Assembly: GCF_017590215.1 (NCBI RefSeq)
Contig: NZ_JAFFPK010000003.1
Location: forward strand, 1-53,628
Direction: 5' to 3'
Length of the DNA: 53,628 nucleotides
Source: Clostridium sp. CCUG 7971
Lineage (GTDB): Bacteria > Bacillota > Clostridia > Peptostreptococcales > Peptostreptococcaceae
Shown: in pieces, positions 34,269-44,529 of the stretch
How positions within the stretch are numbered: the first letter of the stretch is position 1
Layout: every line of letters begins with the position of its first letter
Position numbers and translations under genes: made by a program
Notes under the pieces: generated by a model
Told to the model about the DNA's origin: nothing
Database searches by the model: none
What the model saw: only the letters and a program-made list of their open reading frames with translations

Positions 34269-35018
34269 CTAGCTTTTTTTGATTCCATTAATGCCATAGT
34301 TTATAAAGTAATATATAGATTTATGAAGTGGTATTTTTTCAACCTTTCTGTATATATTCCATGTCCACATAGCAGATTTTATCTTATTTCCACTAAGAGA
34401 AGTACTAGACTTTCTATATAAAGCTAAAACATCATTTAAACCATGAGCCATATGACCACTCTTTAATATAGCTAACCATAATACATAATCTTCATGTCTT
34501 ACACCACTCATTTGGATTTCAAAGTTCAACTTTGATTTGTCTATTATTACTGTAAGGCATCCTAATACATTTCCTTTTAACAAAGTGCTATAATCAACAC
34601 TTTTAGGAACGTTTATTACTTTATCTAATCGATCATTATTTTCATCTATAAGCTCGTATGCAGTAAAGGTTATTGCATAATTATTTTTATCCATAAAGCT
34701 TATTTGCTTTTTAAGTTTATCTTTATTCCATATATCATCACTATCTAAAAAGGCTAAAAATTGTCCCTCTGCATTTTTTAGCGCAATATTACGAGCATGT
34801 GAAACACCTTGATTATTCTTAGTCCTTATATATTTTATCCTACTATCATTTTGTGCATAAGATTTTGCTATGTCTGAACTATTGTCAGTTGAACAGTCAT
34901 CAACTATTAGCATTTCCCAATTTTCATATGTTTGATTTAGTACTGATTCTATGGTTTTTTCGATAAATTTTTCAGAATTATACATGGGAGTAATTATAGA
35001 TACTAAGTTCTTCTTCAT
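34269..35018 (-). CDS. GT2-family glycosyltransferase (TuaG-like)
   Basis: A 249-residue GT-A enzyme: LVSIITPMYNSEKFIE, EMLIVDDCSTDNSSDI and the DxD-type motif in FLAFLDSDDIWNKDK near residue 97. It is clearly paralogous to the GT2 at 32540-33292 across its whole length, including the WNIYRKVEK-like tail, so the two may add similar sugars or derive from a local duplication. GAGGAAGATAAT precedes the ATG, 22 bases after the TagB/F-like gene. Confidence 0.92.
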   Translation of the reverse strand: MKKNLVSIITPMYNSEKFIEKTIESVLNQTYENWEMLIVDDCSTDNSSDIAKSYAQNDSRIKYIRTKNNQGVSHARNIALKNAEGQFLAFLDSDDIWNKDKLKKQISFMDKNNYAITFTAYELIDENNDRLDKVINVPKSVDYSTLLKGNVLGCLTVIIDKSKLNFEIQMSGVRHEDYVLWLAILKSGHMAHGLNDVLALYRKSSTSLSGNKIKSAMWTWNIYRKVEKIPLHKSIYYFINYGINGIKKS

Positions 35019-35040
35019 ATTATCTTCCTCATCATTTATA

Positions 35041-36219
35041 TTATTTATTAATTTTATTTACTATCGCGCTGTATATTCTATCACAGTTCTTATTATCATT
35101 GTATCTGAAAAACTTATTTCTTTCATTTTTTTGACTTTCTAGAATTTCAAAATCATTATCAATAATTTCTATAAGCTTATTTACAGCATCATCCTTAGTA
35201 TAAGCTAGAGAACCAAACATTTCATTATCTAAATCTATATATGAATCTATTTTTTCTTTATACTCATCTATATCAAATTGATAAAAAAGTATTGGTCTAT
35301 TCATATATAAAAAATCTATAGCTACGCTTGAGTAATCAGTTATGTTTGCAGATGATTTTCTTATTTCATCAGCTAAAGTTACACCCTTATCTAAAAATAT
35401 AATTCTTTTTCCAGTTATATTTTCTCTTATATCATCTATAAATTCGTGCATAAGATGATGTAGGTAAAACTTTATATTAACATCTTTTTCTTCTAAAATT
35501 TTATTTAACTTTTCATCATTTAAAAAGTTCATTATATTTATAAAGTAATCACTTTTTGTAAAGTTTTCACCATCAAACTTTATCCAGTCTCTCCAAGTTG
35601 GAGTATATAATATATCTCTAGTTTGAGCATTTTCATTAGTTGGAAGATTATCATATCTAGCATTTCCTACTATACATACATTATCTTTATCCATACCCCA
35701 TTCATTAACCATAACATTTTCTTCAAACTCAGAACTTGCAGTTACTACATTGTAGCTTTTTAAAAGATTATCTATAATATTTTTTAATCTACCATCCATA
35801 GGCTTTCTCTTCTTAAAGCTTATTGTACCATGATTTAAGTAAACTTTAACTGTATTTTTGTGGAAGGCATTAAGTACTGGAATAACAAAATTATATGGTG
35901 CTATATCTGCTGAAGGTGCATGAGAAAATACTATAGCTTTTGCATTATAATAGTGTAAATAATTTTTCACACTTCCTCTTATTAATTTCTTTCCTGGTAT
36001 TTTATCAAATACCTTACTTTCTTTATTTATAACCCAATATATGTCTACATCTTTGTGATTTTTTAACATATATTCATAAAAGAATTTTGAGTTGTCATTG
36101 TATATATCTCCTGCATGTCCACCTATAAGCCAAATATTTTTACCCTTAAACTTATTTTTATTAAATGGATATAATATAAATGCAACTACCATATTTATCA
36201 AAAATTTAATCTTATCCAT
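35041..36219 (-). CDS. CDP-glycerol glycerophosphotransferase-family protein (TagB/TagF-like)
   Basis: A 392-residue protein with an N-terminal hydrophobic or amphipathic stretch (FLINMVVAFILYPF) for membrane association, then the Glyphos_transf fold. NIWLIGGHAGDIY is near residue 30, KVYLNHGTISFKKRKPM is mid-protein, DILYTPTWRDW and ADEIRKSSANITDYSSVAIDFLYMNRPI follow. The His and Asp in these blocks are conserved in TagF. In teichoic acid pathways these enzymes move polyol phosphate units. In the phosphate-linked C. difficile PSII polymer a homologue is thought to act on sugar-phosphate linkage. The exact donor is unknown. GAGGAAAATACTTT precedes the ATG. Confidence 0.92.
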   Translation of the reverse strand: MDKIKFLINMVVAFILYPFNKNKFKGKNIWLIGGHAGDIYNDNSKFFYEYMLKNHKDVDIYWVINKESKVFDKIPGKKLIRGSVKNYLHYYNAKAIVFSHAPSADIAPYNFVIPVLNAFHKNTVKVYLNHGTISFKKRKPMDGRLKNIIDNLLKSYNVVTASSEFEENVMVNEWGMDKDNVCIVGNARYDNLPTNENAQTRDILYTPTWRDWIKFDGENFTKSDYFINIMNFLNDEKLNKILEEKDVNIKFYLHHLMHEFIDDIRENITGKRIIFLDKGVTLADEIRKSSANITDYSSVAIDFLYMNRPILFYQFDIDEYKEKIDSYIDLDNEMFGSLAYTKDDAVNKLIEIIDNDFEILESQKNERNKFFRYNDNKNCDRIYSAIVNKINK

Positions 36220-36234
36220 AAAGTATTTTCCTCA

Positions 36235-37074
36235 CTATTTCTTATACTGTCTAAATCCATTTAATCTACCTTTTATAGTAGCACTATGATAGTCTCTATT
36301 TGAACTTAGAACAAATCCGCCTACATTTCTTACTAATTTAGATGTCATTACTTTTAAAAATTTATAGTCTTTTCTGTATACTATTTGCTTTTTACACAAT
36401 GCACCAAACCCTCTACCATAGTTGAAATCTCTTTGGTATTTTTCTTTTGATTTAGAGTGCTTCTTTGCTGGATGATAAATTATGTCATCACCAAAATATC
36501 GCCCTCTAAATCCTTTATTTATTAAATCTAGTATATAGTCTATCTCTTCTCCAGATCCAAACTCTCCTCCTACACCTAGCTTTTCATCAAATCTAGTGTA
36601 TTTGGAACCATCAAAGTTAATAAAGAAAGTTATTGAAGTTATAGTATCTAATACATTTAAACTACTTATATCACAAGTTCCATCATACATTTTCTTGAAT
36701 GCATCAACTTTATTTGAATCCATAGTCTTGCAGCTATATATTTTATATTCTTTATTTTCATTGAAAAAGTTTATAACCTTTTCTAATGTATCATATTCAT
36801 AAACACAGTCATCATCAGGGAAACCTATAACTTGCCCTTTGGCCATATCTATACCTATGTTTCTATTGTAACTTAGCCCTATTTTATCGCTTTTTATATA
36901 CTTTATATCTAACTTATCAACGTATTTATCAACTATCTCTTTAACTTTGTTATTATCGTTTTGGTCTACTACTATAAGTTCAAAGTTTTTGTAAGTTTGA
37001 TGTTCTAAACTATCCATAAGTAAGTATATATCATCATATCTATTTAACGTTGGCATTATTAATGATATTAACAT
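36235..37074 (-). CDS. GT2-family glycosyltransferase
   Basis: A 279-residue GT-A enzyme. LISLIMPTLNRYDDIY opens the fold, and FELIVVDQNDN follows. The metal site is probably in GQVIGFPDDDCVYEYD near residue 92. FDEKLGVGGEFGSGEEIDYI near residues 185-205 resembles the acceptor-side E(E/D)xD block of GT2 enzymes. AGGAGGTAGTA precedes the ATG, 2 bases after the stop of the Wzy-like gene, indicating tight translational linkage in the operon. Confidence 0.92.
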   Translation of the reverse strand: MLISLIMPTLNRYDDIYLLMDSLEHQTYKNFELIVVDQNDNNKVKEIVDKYVDKLDIKYIKSDKIGLSYNRNIGIDMAKGQVIGFPDDDCVYEYDTLEKVINFFNENKEYKIYSCKTMDSNKVDAFKKMYDGTCDISSLNVLDTITSITFFINFDGSKYTRFDEKLGVGGEFGSGEEIDYILDLINKGFRGRYFGDDIIYHPAKKHSKSKEKYQRDFNYGRGFGALCKKQIVYRKDYKFLKVMTSKLVRNVGGFVLSSNRDYHSATIKGRLNGFRQYKK

Positions 37075-37076
37075 TA

Positions 37077-38228
37077 CTACCTCCTACTTTTCCTTTTCCA
37101 TAAGTCTATCTCTCTTTTGTCATTTAATATTACTTCTTTTATTAGTAATACTATTGCAAAACTATATGAAGCTTCTAATAGTATATTTTCTGCAAAAGAG
37201 TATATTAAAAATATAAATAAAACTACTAAATATGCTTTTTTATCTTTTTCTATAAAACTTTCTATTCCTTTATACATCAAATACATAAATAATACACAAG
37301 CAACTACTCCTAGTACACTAATTATATATACATAAGAACTATCTAATGGATTAGAAGACTTTATAGCATAACTATATGAATTTCCAAAAGGCTTCATAAA
37401 ATTACCTTCTTGAGATAAGTATACATTCCAAAACTTAGGTCTACTTGCTAGTAACCTATTTACTATATTACTTTTATAAAATACAGTACCAATAACCGTG
37501 CTTGCTAAGGTAAGTATTATTGGTGATGTCTTTATAAGAATTGGTAGTTCTTTTATTTTTTTTATATCTATCAGTCTTACTATTTCTACAAATATTAATC
37601 CTGATAATATAGTTAAAAAGCCTGTTCTACTATATGTAGCTTGATAAACAAAAAATGCAGATCCAAATAGAATTACTCTATCCCATTTGTTATAATTTTT
37701 ATATCTTAAAAATATATATGCTGCATATATAGTAACCATATTGTAAAATACTGCATTCGGATTCCCTAGTCCAAAATCCATTCTTGGAACAAGTTCATCT
37801 AATTTTTTTATATATCTGTAGTGAACTTCTTGGTTAAATTCCAGTGAAGGGAACAAATTAAATAATAATATAACACCTATTAAAAAACATGCCGATATTA
37901 CCAAATAATTTTTAACTATATACTTATCATTTATTTGTTTGGCTGATACAGCTAATAAAACAATTAATAATATAGCTCCTTCTCTATTTAATATATAAAG
38001 TAATATACAAGATCCAACTAATACAATTTCAGTTATACTTTTTTTCTTATCAAATAGAAAAAGTAACATTAATATTCCTATTGAAGAATAAAATAAAGCT
38101 GATTTAATTACCCCTATATTTATATCTGGATCAACAAATGATATCATATATTTTCTTAAGATAATAAAAAATAGGACTGTAGTAAAAGCTATTTTTTTTA
38201 TATTTACCTTTTTTGATAAATTCGTCAT
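37077..38228 (-). CDS. Wzy-like polysaccharide polymerase or O-antigen-ligase-family membrane protein
   Basis: A 383-residue polytopic protein with about ten hydrophobic segments. The large loop near residues 250-300 (NRLLASRPKFWNVYLSQEGN and PFGNSYSYAI) resembles the extracytoplasmic loop of Wzy/WaaL proteins, whose basic residues act on lipid-linked chains. These proteins diverge too much for motif-based certainty, but the position among GT genes, with a flippase and no other polymerase, makes this the likely repeat-unit polymerase. GGGAGAAAG precedes the ATG. It overlaps nothing but sits 1-2 bases from both neighbours. Confidence 0.82.
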   Translation of the reverse strand: MTNLSKKVNIKKIAFTTVLFFIILRKYMISFVDPDINIGVIKSALFYSSIGILMLLFLFDKKKSITEIVLVGSCILLYILNREGAILLIVLLAVSAKQINDKYIVKNYLVISACFLIGVILLFNLFPSLEFNQEVHYRYIKKLDELVPRMDFGLGNPNAVFYNMVTIYAAYIFLRYKNYNKWDRVILFGSAFFVYQATYSRTGFLTILSGLIFVEIVRLIDIKKIKELPILIKTSPIILTLASTVIGTVFYKSNIVNRLLASRPKFWNVYLSQEGNFMKPFGNSYSYAIKSSNPLDSSYVYIISVLGVVACVLFMYLMYKGIESFIEKDKKAYLVVLFIFLIYSFAENILLEASYSFAIVLLIKEVILNDKREIDLWKRKSRR

Positions 38229-38229
38229 T

Positions 38230-38964
38230 TTACTTTCTCCCTTTTAAACTTATTAAGGTGTTTTTTACAAATATTTTCGAACATTTTAAAGCTTTGTCTG
38301 TTCCTCTTAAATGTTTAGTTTCTAAGAAGTAATCTCTTTTCTTAAGCCAACTCTTCCCCCACCAGTGTATTCCATGAGTATTTTCTTTTATACATGAATA
38401 CTCAAATTCTTCATTATGATAGAACGGGTAAAAATATTCTTTATCATATACATATATATCATTAGTATATAAATTTTTATTTATTTTTTCATACTTAGTT
38501 TCTAGTACTTTAGTTACAATCTTTGGTATAGTAAATATATCCGCATCTAAAATTTCATTTTCATAAAAATCTAACATATCTTTAAAAAATTTGTGTCCTT
38601 TTAAGCTTCCTATTATACCGCAACTAACATATACATCATTTTCGTATCCAAAGAAAACTTCATTTTTATCTAATAGATGTGTTACATCTTTTAGTATTTG
38701 CATATCTGTATCCATATAAACTCCACCTTCTTCGTAAAGCTTCTTAACTCTTATATAGTCTGATATAAATGCCCAAAGTTTTCTCTTATAACACTCTTCT
38801 AAAAATTTATTTCCCTTTATTTCTTTTTCTATATCGACATTGTGTTCATTCCATTCTATTATTTCATAGTCTGGTAATTTTTCTCTCCATGAATTTATAC
38901 ATATATTTTCTAGGTTTCCTTTTGGTCCACCTATCCATACATAGTGTATTTTTTTAGGTATCAT
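38230..38964 (-). CDS. GT32-family glycosyltransferase
   Basis: A 244-residue transferase of the DXD sugar-binding (Gly_transf_sug) family. IPKKIHYVWIGG at the N-terminus, FISDYIRVKKLYEEGGVYMDTD near residues 70-91 with the DxD pair, and THGIHWWGKSW near the C-terminus are all typical. Family members transfer mannose, galactose or similar residues in capsule and lipopolysaccharide synthesis. I start at the ATG at 38964 after TAGGAGATTGA; the TTG at 38970 is less likely. It lies 16 bases downstream of manC, so mannose is a plausible donor. Confidence 0.92.
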   Translation of the reverse strand: MIPKKIHYVWIGGPKGNLENICINSWREKLPDYEIIEWNEHNVDIEKEIKGNKFLEECYKRKLWAFISDYIRVKKLYEEGGVYMDTDMQILKDVTHLLDKNEVFFGYENDVYVSCGIIGSLKGHKFFKDMLDFYENEILDADIFTIPKIVTKVLETKYEKINKNLYTNDIYVYDKEYFYPFYHNEEFEYSCIKENTHGIHWWGKSWLKKRDYFLETKHLRGTDKALKCSKIFVKNTLISLKGRK

Positions 38965-38980
38965 ATTCAATCTCCTAACC

Positions 38981-40054
38981 TTAAATATATTCGTGTCTAT
39001 CTTTTTCTTTTAACCTATCTACTATCTTTTTAACATCTTGAGCTCTATCTTTTCTACATACCATGACAGCATCATTAGTAGAAACTACTATTAAGTCATT
39101 TATTCCAACTGTAGCTATTAATTTATCATCAGAGTATATTATAGAGTTTGATGTATCTATAGTAACAAAATCTCCTCTTTTAATGTTTCCTTCACTATCA
39201 GTAGGATATATTGCACCTAATGAATCCCAAGACCCAACATCATTCCATCCAAAATCTCCAGGTACAACTACAACATCGTTACTTCTTTCCATTACGCCAT
39301 AGTCTATAGATATAGAAGGTATAGTAGGATATATTCTTTTTATAGCTTGTGCTTCTTTTTCAGTTCCCAAATACTTAGATAATTCTTCTAATTTATCATA
39401 TACTTTTGGTAGATATCTTTTAAAGTCTTCTAATATTTTAGAAACTTTCCATACAAACATACCACTATTCCATACGTATTTATTAGAAGCTACGTAACTT
39501 TTAGCTACTTCAAAATTTGGCTTTTCAACAAACTCTATTACTTCATAAGCATCATTTCCTACACAATTTTCCTTATCAAAATTTATATATCCATATCCAG
39601 TTGATGGGAAAGTAGGAGTTATACCAATTGTAACTAATTTATCATTTTCTTTAGCCACATCTATAGCCTTTTTAAGTACATTTTCAAAACCTTGTTCATC
39701 TTTTATATAATGATCAGCAGGATATACACACATTACTCCATCTCCATGCTTTTTCATTATATTAAAAGCTGCAAATCCTATAGCTGCTGCAGTGTTTCTT
39801 GCAGAAGGTTCTGGTAATATATTTTCAAAGTTACATTTATCATTTACTATATCTTTAAGTGCATCAACTTGCTTTTCATTAGTAACTATAAATAAATCTT
39901 CTTTTTTAGCTAGTGAATCTATTCTATTTATAGTTTCATTTATTAATGCATCTTCACCACTTAAATTAATAAGTTGTTTTGGAACTTCTTGTCTACTTAA
40001 AGGCCAAAAGCGAGTTCCGCCTCCGCCAGCCATTATAACGTTATATACCTTCAT
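38981..40054 (-). CDS. manC: Mannose-1-phosphate guanylyltransferase
   Basis: A 357-residue enzyme that makes GDP-mannose from mannose 1-phosphate and GTP. The nucleotide-binding signature MAGGGGTRFWPLSRQEVPKQ is at residues 8-27. PEPSARNTAAAIG, VYPADHYI, TGYGYI, FVEKPN and VPGDFGWNDVGSW follow. It lacks the phosphomannose isomerase domain of long type II enzymes. With the mutase upstream it supplies GDP-mannose to the polymer transferases, as in the mannose-containing PSII polymer. AGAGGTAAG precedes the ATG. Confidence 0.96.
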   Translation of the reverse strand: MKVYNVIMAGGGGTRFWPLSRQEVPKQLINLSGEDALINETINRIDSLAKKEDLFIVTNEKQVDALKDIVNDKCNFENILPEPSARNTAAAIGFAAFNIMKKHGDGVMCVYPADHYIKDEQGFENVLKKAIDVAKENDKLVTIGITPTFPSTGYGYINFDKENCVGNDAYEVIEFVEKPNFEVAKSYVASNKYVWNSGMFVWKVSKILEDFKRYLPKVYDKLEELSKYLGTEKEAQAIKRIYPTIPSISIDYGVMERSNDVVVVPGDFGWNDVGSWDSLGAIYPTDSEGNIKRGDFVTIDTSNSIIYSDDKLIATVGINDLIVVSTNDAVMVCRKDRAQDVKKIVDRLKEKDRHEYI

Positions 40055-40076
40055 AATCTTACCTCTTTTCTATTTT

Positions 40077-41792
40077 CTATATAGAGTCAACTATTTCTGT
40101 CATAGAAGTCATTAATTTAGATAGTTTTAAATTGACACTGTCTAAGTTTTCACTATTAGTTCCAAAATAGAACTTAATCTTTGGCTCTGTTCCTGACGGT
40201 CTTACAGCTATCCAAGAACCATCTTCTAATAAGAATTTAAGTACATCAGATTTTGGTAGTTCATCTACACCCTTTTTATAATCTAATACATCTTTAATCT
40301 TTATATCTCCTATTTTATCCATTTTAGAATTTCTAAAATGACTCATTATCTCTTTTATTTTTTCTATACCTTCTATACCTTTTAGCGTTATAGATTTTAA
40401 ATCTTCTTTGTAATATCCAAACTTTTCATATGTATCCATTAAACCTTCATATAAGCTTAATCCTTTTGACTTATAGTAAGATGCCATTTCACATATTAAA
40501 AGTGCTGATACAACACCATCTTTATCCCTTGCATGAGTTCCTATTAAATATCCATAACTTTCTTCATATCCCATTATGAATGTTGATGCATCATCATTAT
40601 TTGAATTAATTTCAAACTCATTTATTTTTTCACCTATAAACTTGAATCCTGTTAAAGTATTTAAAGTTTCAACTCCATAATGCTTTGCAATTTCTGCTCC
40701 AAGTTCTGATGTAACTATAGTTTTTACTATTGTAGGATTTTTAGGCAATTTATTTTTATTAACTAAGCTTTCAAGTACGTATCTAACTAAAAGTGAACCT
40801 ACTTGATTTCCATTTAGTACTATATACTCACCATTTGAATTTTTAACAACAACTCCTACTCTATCGCAATCTGGATCTGTTCCTATTATTAAATCTGCAT
40901 TGTCTTCTTTTGCCATTTCTATAGCTATATTAAATACAGATTTTTCTTCTGGATTTGGATAAGTAACAGTTGAGAAATTAGGGTCTGGATTTTCTTGTTC
41001 TTTAACAACCTTAACATTTTCAAATCCAGCTTCTTTTAAAGCACGTCTTATAGATTTGTTTCCTGTTCCATGGATAGGTGTAAATATAACCTTTAAATCT
41101 TTTCCGTATTCATTTATTATGTTTTGGTCTATTATTTGAGACTTAACTGCATCTATAAATGCTTTATCAACTTCTTCATCTAATGTTATTATCATGTTTT
41201 CATTAACTGCTTTATCAAAATCAATAGTCTTTATAGTACTGTAATCTTCTATTTTATTAACTTCAGATATTATTTCGTTTGCCATATCTATACAAACTTG
41301 TCCACCATCACTACCATATACCTTGTATCCGTTATACTCTTTTGGATTATGGCTTGCTGTAATTACAATTCCCATAGCACAGTTTAAGTATCTAACTGCA
41401 AAAGATAATTGTGGAGTTGGTCTTAATTCATCAAATATGTATGCCTTAATACCAGAAGCTGCTAAAGTTTTAGCTGCCTCTATACAAAACTCTCTAGACA
41501 TATTTCTACTATCATAAGCTATTACAACACCTTTATCTTTCCCAGTTTGACCCATAGCTTTTTCTATGTAGTTACAAACACCTAAAGTTGCACGTCTAAT
41601 TGTGTATATATTTATTCTATTAGTACCTGCACCTATTATACCTCTTAGTCCACCTGTTCCAAACTCTAAGTTCTTATAAAATCTTTCTTGAATTTCTTTT
41701 TCATCATTTTCTATACTTAATAAATCATTCTTTGTATTTTCATCAAAATAAGAAGATTCTACCCACGCCTTATATGCCTTTTTATAATCCAT
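40077..41792 (-). CDS. pgm: Phospho-sugar mutase (PGM2-type phosphoglucomutase/phosphomannomutase)
   Basis: A 571-residue alpha-D-phosphohexomutase. The phosphoserine loop is [17 protein letters not shown] (serine in ASHNP), the metal-binding loop is [10 protein letters not shown], the sugar-specificity loop is GYEESYGYL, and the phosphate-binding loop is [13 protein letters not shown]. Length matches PGM2-type bacterial enzymes, not the shorter PMM/PGM. It interconverts hexose 6- and 1-phosphates and thus feeds ManC and probably UDP-glucose synthesis. The ATG at 41792 follows AAGGATAAAATT; the TTG at 41813 precedes that site. Confidence 0.95.
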   Translation of the reverse strand: MDYKKAYKAWVESSYFDENTKNDLLSIENDEKEIQERFYKNLEFGTGGLRGIIGAGTNRINIYTIRRATLGVCNYIEKAMGQTGKDKGVVIAYDSRNMSREFCIEAAKTLAASGIKAYIFDELRPTPQLSFAVRYLNCAMGIVITASHNPKEYNGYKVYGSDGGQVCIDMANEIISEVNKIEDYSTIKTIDFDKAVNENMIITLDEEVDKAFIDAVKSQIIDQNIINEYGKDLKVIFTPIHGTGNKSIRRALKEAGFENVKVVKEQENPDPNFSTVTYPNPEEKSVFNIAIEMAKEDNADLIIGTDPDCDRVGVVVKNSNGEYIVLNGNQVGSLLVRYVLESLVNKNKLPKNPTIVKTIVTSELGAEIAKHYGVETLNTLTGFKFIGEKINEFEINSNNDDASTFIMGYEESYGYLIGTHARDKDGVVSALLICEMASYYKSKGLSLYEGLMDTYEKFGYYKEDLKSITLKGIEGIEKIKEIMSHFRNSKMDKIGDIKIKDVLDYKKGVDELPKSDVLKFLLEDGSWIAVRPSGTEPKIKFYFGTNSENLDSVNLKLSKLMTSMTEIVDSI

Positions 41793-41813
41793 AATTTTAT
41801 CCTTCCTATACAA

Positions 41814-43364
41814 TTATCTTTTTAATAGTTTATTTTTAGTTTTATCTATAATATCAAATACTAATTTTACTTCTTCAATCTTGAAAATTATAATTAATAA
41901 TCCATATACACCTGCCCCTACCATAACAGATATTGAAACTGAAATTATATCATTTAGTTTTCCAGGTTCCATTAAGTTATATAATCCGTTATATGCAAAT
42001 ATTGTTACAACTCCCATTACAATAGCTGCTACTAAACTTTTAATACCTGTAATTATTATTTTATCTCCTCCAAAGTAACCTGTTTTCTTTTTAAGAGATA
42101 TAAATAAAAGTATAATAGTAATAATAGAAGCAATACTTGTAGATATTGCAATACCTATATACCCTAATGGTTTTATAAGTATTAAGTTTAAGATAATATT
42201 TATTACTAAAGCAATACTTCCATTTATCATAGGCGTTTTAGTATCAGATAAAGAGTAAAATACTCTAGTTAATATATCTCTAACTCCCATAGCTACTAAA
42301 CCAAGTGAGTAAAATCTTAGTGCAGTATATGTCATATAAGTTGACTCTGCATCAAAGGCTTTTCTTTGGAATAATATCCTAACTATTGGCTCTGCTAGTA
42401 CAATCGCTCCTACAGTAATAGGTAATACTAATAAAACAATAAAATTTGATGATTTTACAATAGTACTTATAAAATTATCCTTATTTTCTGAACTAGTCAT
42501 TTTAGCTAGTTTTGGATAAATAACAGTTACTATTGATGTAACAAATAAAGCCATAACAAAATCATTTAATTTACTAGCATAGTTTAAAGCTGATAATGGT
42601 CCATCACCTAAACCTGAAGCTAGTGCTTTATCAACAGTTGTATTTATCTGACCTATAGCTACACCTATAAGCATCGGTAACATAAGAATCATCGCATTTT
42701 TTATATTTTTATCTTTTATATTTAAATAAGATTTATATTTATAACCTCTCTTAATGGCAAATGGTAGCTGAAATAACATTTGACTTGCCATACCTAAAAG
42801 TGCACCTATAGCCATTACAATAGGATTTGTTTTAGTACTTATAGCAATTGCTGATATTATAAAAATATTATATGGTATACCAATTAAACTTGGTACTGTA
42901 AAACTTTCGTTAACTTGTAAAAATGTACTTAATATTTTACTAATACTTAAAAATATTACTCCTACTATCATAATTTTAGTAAAGTTAACAGCAAGGGTAA
43001 ATTTCTCGCCTTCAAATCCTCCTGCAAATACGCTTATAAATTCTTCAGTAAATAAAAGCCCTAGTATTGCAATTACTATAGATAATACGGCCACAATATT
43101 TAGCATATTATTAGTAAATTTAAGAGCCTCTTCTTCACCAAGTTTTTCTCTCGTATCAATGTATATAGGTACATATATTGTAGCTATTGCCGAACCTACA
43201 ACTGCAATAATAAGACCTGGTATATTTAATGTTAATACAAATACATCAGAATATGTTCCCGTTCCATAAAAGCCGGCAAGTGCAACTTCTCTAAAGAAAC
43301 CTAACATTTTAGATATCATCGTTGCAACCATAATCCAAAGTGCTGCTTTGGCTGTTTTTGACAT
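41814..43364 (-). CDS. murJ: MurJ/MviN-family lipid-linked oligosaccharide flippase
   Basis: A 516-residue MOP-superfamily transporter with about 14 membrane helices. KAALWIMVATMISKMLGFFRE opens with the basic residues typical of MurJ; PTITVGAIVLAEP-like and RVFYSLSDTKTPMING follow. MurJ moves lipid II across the membrane. Its place inside the polymer operon, where no Wzx is present, suggests it flips the lipid-linked polymer unit, as proposed for MviN in C. difficile. AAGGAGAAAAGAAC precedes the ATG. Confidence 0.93.
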   Translation of the reverse strand: MSKTAKAALWIMVATMISKMLGFFREVALAGFYGTGTYSDVFVLTLNIPGLIIAVVGSAIATIYVPIYIDTREKLGEEEALKFTNNMLNIVAVLSIVIAILGLLFTEEFISVFAGGFEGEKFTLAVNFTKIMIVGVIFLSISKILSTFLQVNESFTVPSLIGIPYNIFIISAIAISTKTNPIVMAIGALLGMASQMLFQLPFAIKRGYKYKSYLNIKDKNIKNAMILMLPMLIGVAIGQINTTVDKALASGLGDGPLSALNYASKLNDFVMALFVTSIVTVIYPKLAKMTSSENKDNFISTIVKSSNFIVLLVLPITVGAIVLAEPIVRILFQRKAFDAESTYMTYTALRFYSLGLVAMGVRDILTRVFYSLSDTKTPMINGSIALVINIILNLILIKPLGYIGIAISTSIASIITIILLFISLKKKTGYFGGDKIIITGIKSLVAAIVMGVVTIFAYNGLYNLMEPGKLNDIISVSISVMVGAGVYGLLIIIFKIEEVKLVFDIIDKTKNKLLKR

Positions 43365-43401
43365 GTTCTTTTCTCCTTATCTAATAAACTTTTTGAATAG
43401 C

Positions 43402-43430
43402 ACAAAAAAGCTTTTTAAAAAAGCTTTTTA
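43402..43430 (-). terminator. Hairpin after the Cwp7-like gene
   Basis: AAAAAGCTTTTT occurs twice in tandem (each self-complementary), giving an A/T-rich stem ending in TTTTTT on the minus strand. It lies at the stop codon of the Cwp7-like gene and 38 bases before murJ, so it may reduce read-through into the downstream genes. Confidence 0.6.
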
Positions 43431-44489
43431 AGATTGATATTTAAATGCTCTTACAACTATTATTACTAATAATACTATTAATATCATAGCCGATATAAAA
43501 TTCTTACTCATTAATGTATTAAATATACTATATTTACTAACTTCAGATCCAACTTGTATTATTTCTTCTACATTAGATTTTTCTATGAATTTTTCTTGAG
43601 GGTGAGTAAAAGAATCACTTGTAATTAATATTGGTATATTTTGTTTAGCCGCTACTCCTCCTAAAGATATATATTCTAATGCATTAGAACGATTTCCATA
43701 TTCAACACTTGCAGTGTATAATTTTTTTATATCGCCTTTATGTAACTCTTTTATTGTATCAATATTAGTATCAAATTTATTGATGTCTTTTACAACTTCA
43801 ATGTCAGCTTTAATTTTAGCTTTACTATTTTCAACTTCATAAACAAATTTTTCTGAGTCACCTACAACATAGACCTTTTTAATTTTATATTTTCTAATAA
43901 AAAATTTAGTATCTTTAAAATCTCCATCGTTAAACCATAAAATTGGAGTATTTTGTTTAGCTGCTTTATCATATATAGACAATGCATTTTCAAGACCTGC
44001 TCTAGAGTTTATTAAGTATATTTCTGATACATTATTAATTTTATTAAGTTCTGAAGCAATTTCCGTAGCAGTTTCAAATCTATTTGTTCCGCTAATTCTT
44101 TCTACTTCTATTCCCATATCAGTTAATTTTTTCTCAGAAGTTTTAGACACAGCTTTTAAACCACCAATTATAGTGATTTTTTTTACACCTAAATCCTTTA
44201 TATAATCTATTGTCTTTTTATCTATCTTTTTCCATTCAGTAGTTATTATCGGTGCATCCTTTGCGTAAGCAAGAGGTGTAGCACTAATACCATCTACTAA
44301 AGATTTTTCATTTATAAGTATTGCTTCATCAGCTTTTTTAAATGCAGATTTATTTAGCTTCATAGATATTTCACGCGTTTTACCTTCTATAAGCTCTTTT
44401 TTATAGTTACTATCTGCAAAAATATTTAATGTTGATGATGTAAAAATTAATAAACTTAGCGATACTGCTGATATAGTTTTCTTTATCAT
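43428..44489 (-). CDS. cwp7: Cwp7-like CWB2 protein with C-terminal membrane anchor
   Basis: A 353-residue exported protein. The signal peptide is about 1-25. Three CWB2-type repeats fill residues 38-320; typical pieces are LVDGISATPLAYAKDAP, ITIIGGLKAVS, GTNRFETATEIASELN and VYVVGDSEKF, with the third more diverged. A C-terminal helix (AMILIVLLVIIVVRAFKY, about 332-349) with basic residues after it should keep it in the membrane. It has no effector domain. As in C. difficile, it lies between the flippase and the initiating sugar transferase. A role in polymer assembly or handover, not passive anchoring, is my inference. Confidence 0.88.
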   Translation of the reverse strand: MIKKTISAVSLSLLIFTSSTLNIFADSNYKKELIEGKTREISMKLNKSAFKKADEAILINEKSLVDGISATPLAYAKDAPIITTEWKKIDKKTIDYIKDLGVKKITIIGGLKAVSKTSEKKLTDMGIEVERISGTNRFETATEIASELNKINNVSEIYLINSRAGLENALSIYDKAAKQNTPILWFNDGDFKDTKFFIRKYKIKKVYVVGDSEKFVYEVENSKAKIKADIEVVKDINKFDTNIDTIKELHKGDIKKLYTASVEYGNRSNALEYISLGGVAAKQNIPILITSDSFTHPQEKFIEKSNVEEIIQVGSEVSKYSIFNTLMSKNFISAMILIVLLVIIVVRAFKYQS

Positions 44490-44529
44490 CTGTGCTCATA
44501 TCCTTTTTTTAAATTTTTTACTTCAATAT

